24,145 nucleotides of DNA from contig JBELBV010000034.1 of NCBI GenBank assembly GCA_042095135.1, forward strand, positions 1 through 24,145, written 5' to 3'. Position 1 is the first letter of the stretch; every line of letters begins with the position of its first letter. The translations under genes and the position numbers were made by a program. The notes beneath the pieces are model-generated. The model saw only the letters and a program-made list of their open reading frames with translations. It searched no databases and was not told the origin of the DNA. Origin of the DNA: UA16 sp042095135. GTDB taxonomy: Bacteria; Bacteroidota; Bacteroidia; Flavobacteriales_D; Sanyastnellaceae. Below, piece by piece: positions 24,108-24,145 of this stretch.

Positions 24108-24145
24108 TCAGCGAACCACCCAACGTACGCTGCGCGTGACGTCGC
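24108..24145 (-). CDS. Last codons of a convergent gene, probably a T9SS-sorted protein
   Basis: Read on the - strand, a frame open from the right edge ends at a TGA (24108-24110) with DVTRSVRWVVR. This short basic and hydrophobic ending resembles the final strand of T9SS C-terminal domains (compare the QRTLRWIKHEE end of the phosphodiesterase in this window). Only 11 codons are visible, so the call is tentative. Confidence 0.35.
   Translation of the reverse strand, partial: DVTRSVRWVVR

Noticed and set aside
1..24145. CRISPR arrays, tRNA or rRNA genes, insertion sequences and phage genes
   Set aside because: I looked in all gaps and found no spaced direct repeats, cloverleaf-like sequence, transposase or integrase. 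The window is almost fully coding, with no other gap over 300 bp.

Overview
The window looks like a chromosomal contig from a marine or otherwise aquatic member of Bacteroidota, probably a flavobacteria-like lineage. The supporting signs are a SusC/SusD outer-membrane pair, several proteins ending in type IX secretion (T9SS) C-terminal sorting domains, lipoproteins carrying an acidic export signal just after the lipobox cysteine, TAnnTTTG-type -7 promoter elements and absent or weak Shine-Dalgarno sequences. GC content is high for a marine flavobacterium (my reading is about 55-60%, not computed). A run of exactly 100 N inside susC shows that this is a scaffolded draft or metagenome assembly.

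Layout. (1) 1-2469: the tail of an unknown + strand gene, then a penicillin-acylase family Ntn-hydrolase on the - strand. (2) 2700-14482: a glucan utilization locus that looks like a laminarin (beta-1,3-glucan) PUL. It holds susC-like, susD-like and a PKD-domain surface lipoprotein on +, closed by a bidirectional terminator. Next is a large T9SS-secreted GH5 enzyme on -, and divergent from it a GH16 laminarinase-like lipoprotein on + followed closely by an amidase-signature lipoprotein. No regulator (HTCS, SusR, AraC) and no GH3/GH17/GH30 enzyme is present, so the locus depends on genes elsewhere. (3) 14537-17660: acetyl-CoA synthetase (acs), two small multi-pass membrane proteins and one small basic/acidic protein, all without clear function. 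(4) 17714-19237: a SulP-family anion transporter with a STAS domain. (5) 19278-24104: a tightly packed three-gene unit of a T9SS-secreted CotH-kinase-like protein, a T9SS-secreted alkaline-phosphatase-superfamily phosphodiesterase with an embedded LamG domain, and a cytoplasmic protein of unknown family with residues suggestive of a kinase fold. The right edge shows the last codons of a convergent gene that look like another T9SS tail.

How the genes may work together. In the PUL, GH16 (surface lipoprotein) and GH5 (T9SS cargo) would cut beta-glucan outside the cell. The PKD protein and SusD-like protein would hold the oligosaccharides, and SusC would import them with TonB energy. Two intergenic regions hold matches to the Crp/Fnr consensus TGTGA-N6-TCACA: a perfect one before the small membrane gene at 14986, and a 9/10 match just upstream of the GH5 start. 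This is a possible carbon- or redox-state link, but nothing here proves it. The most promising under-described items are the duplicated module in the PKD lipoprotein, the LamG domain nested inside the phosphodiesterase fold, and the atypical kinase-like gene that overlaps it.
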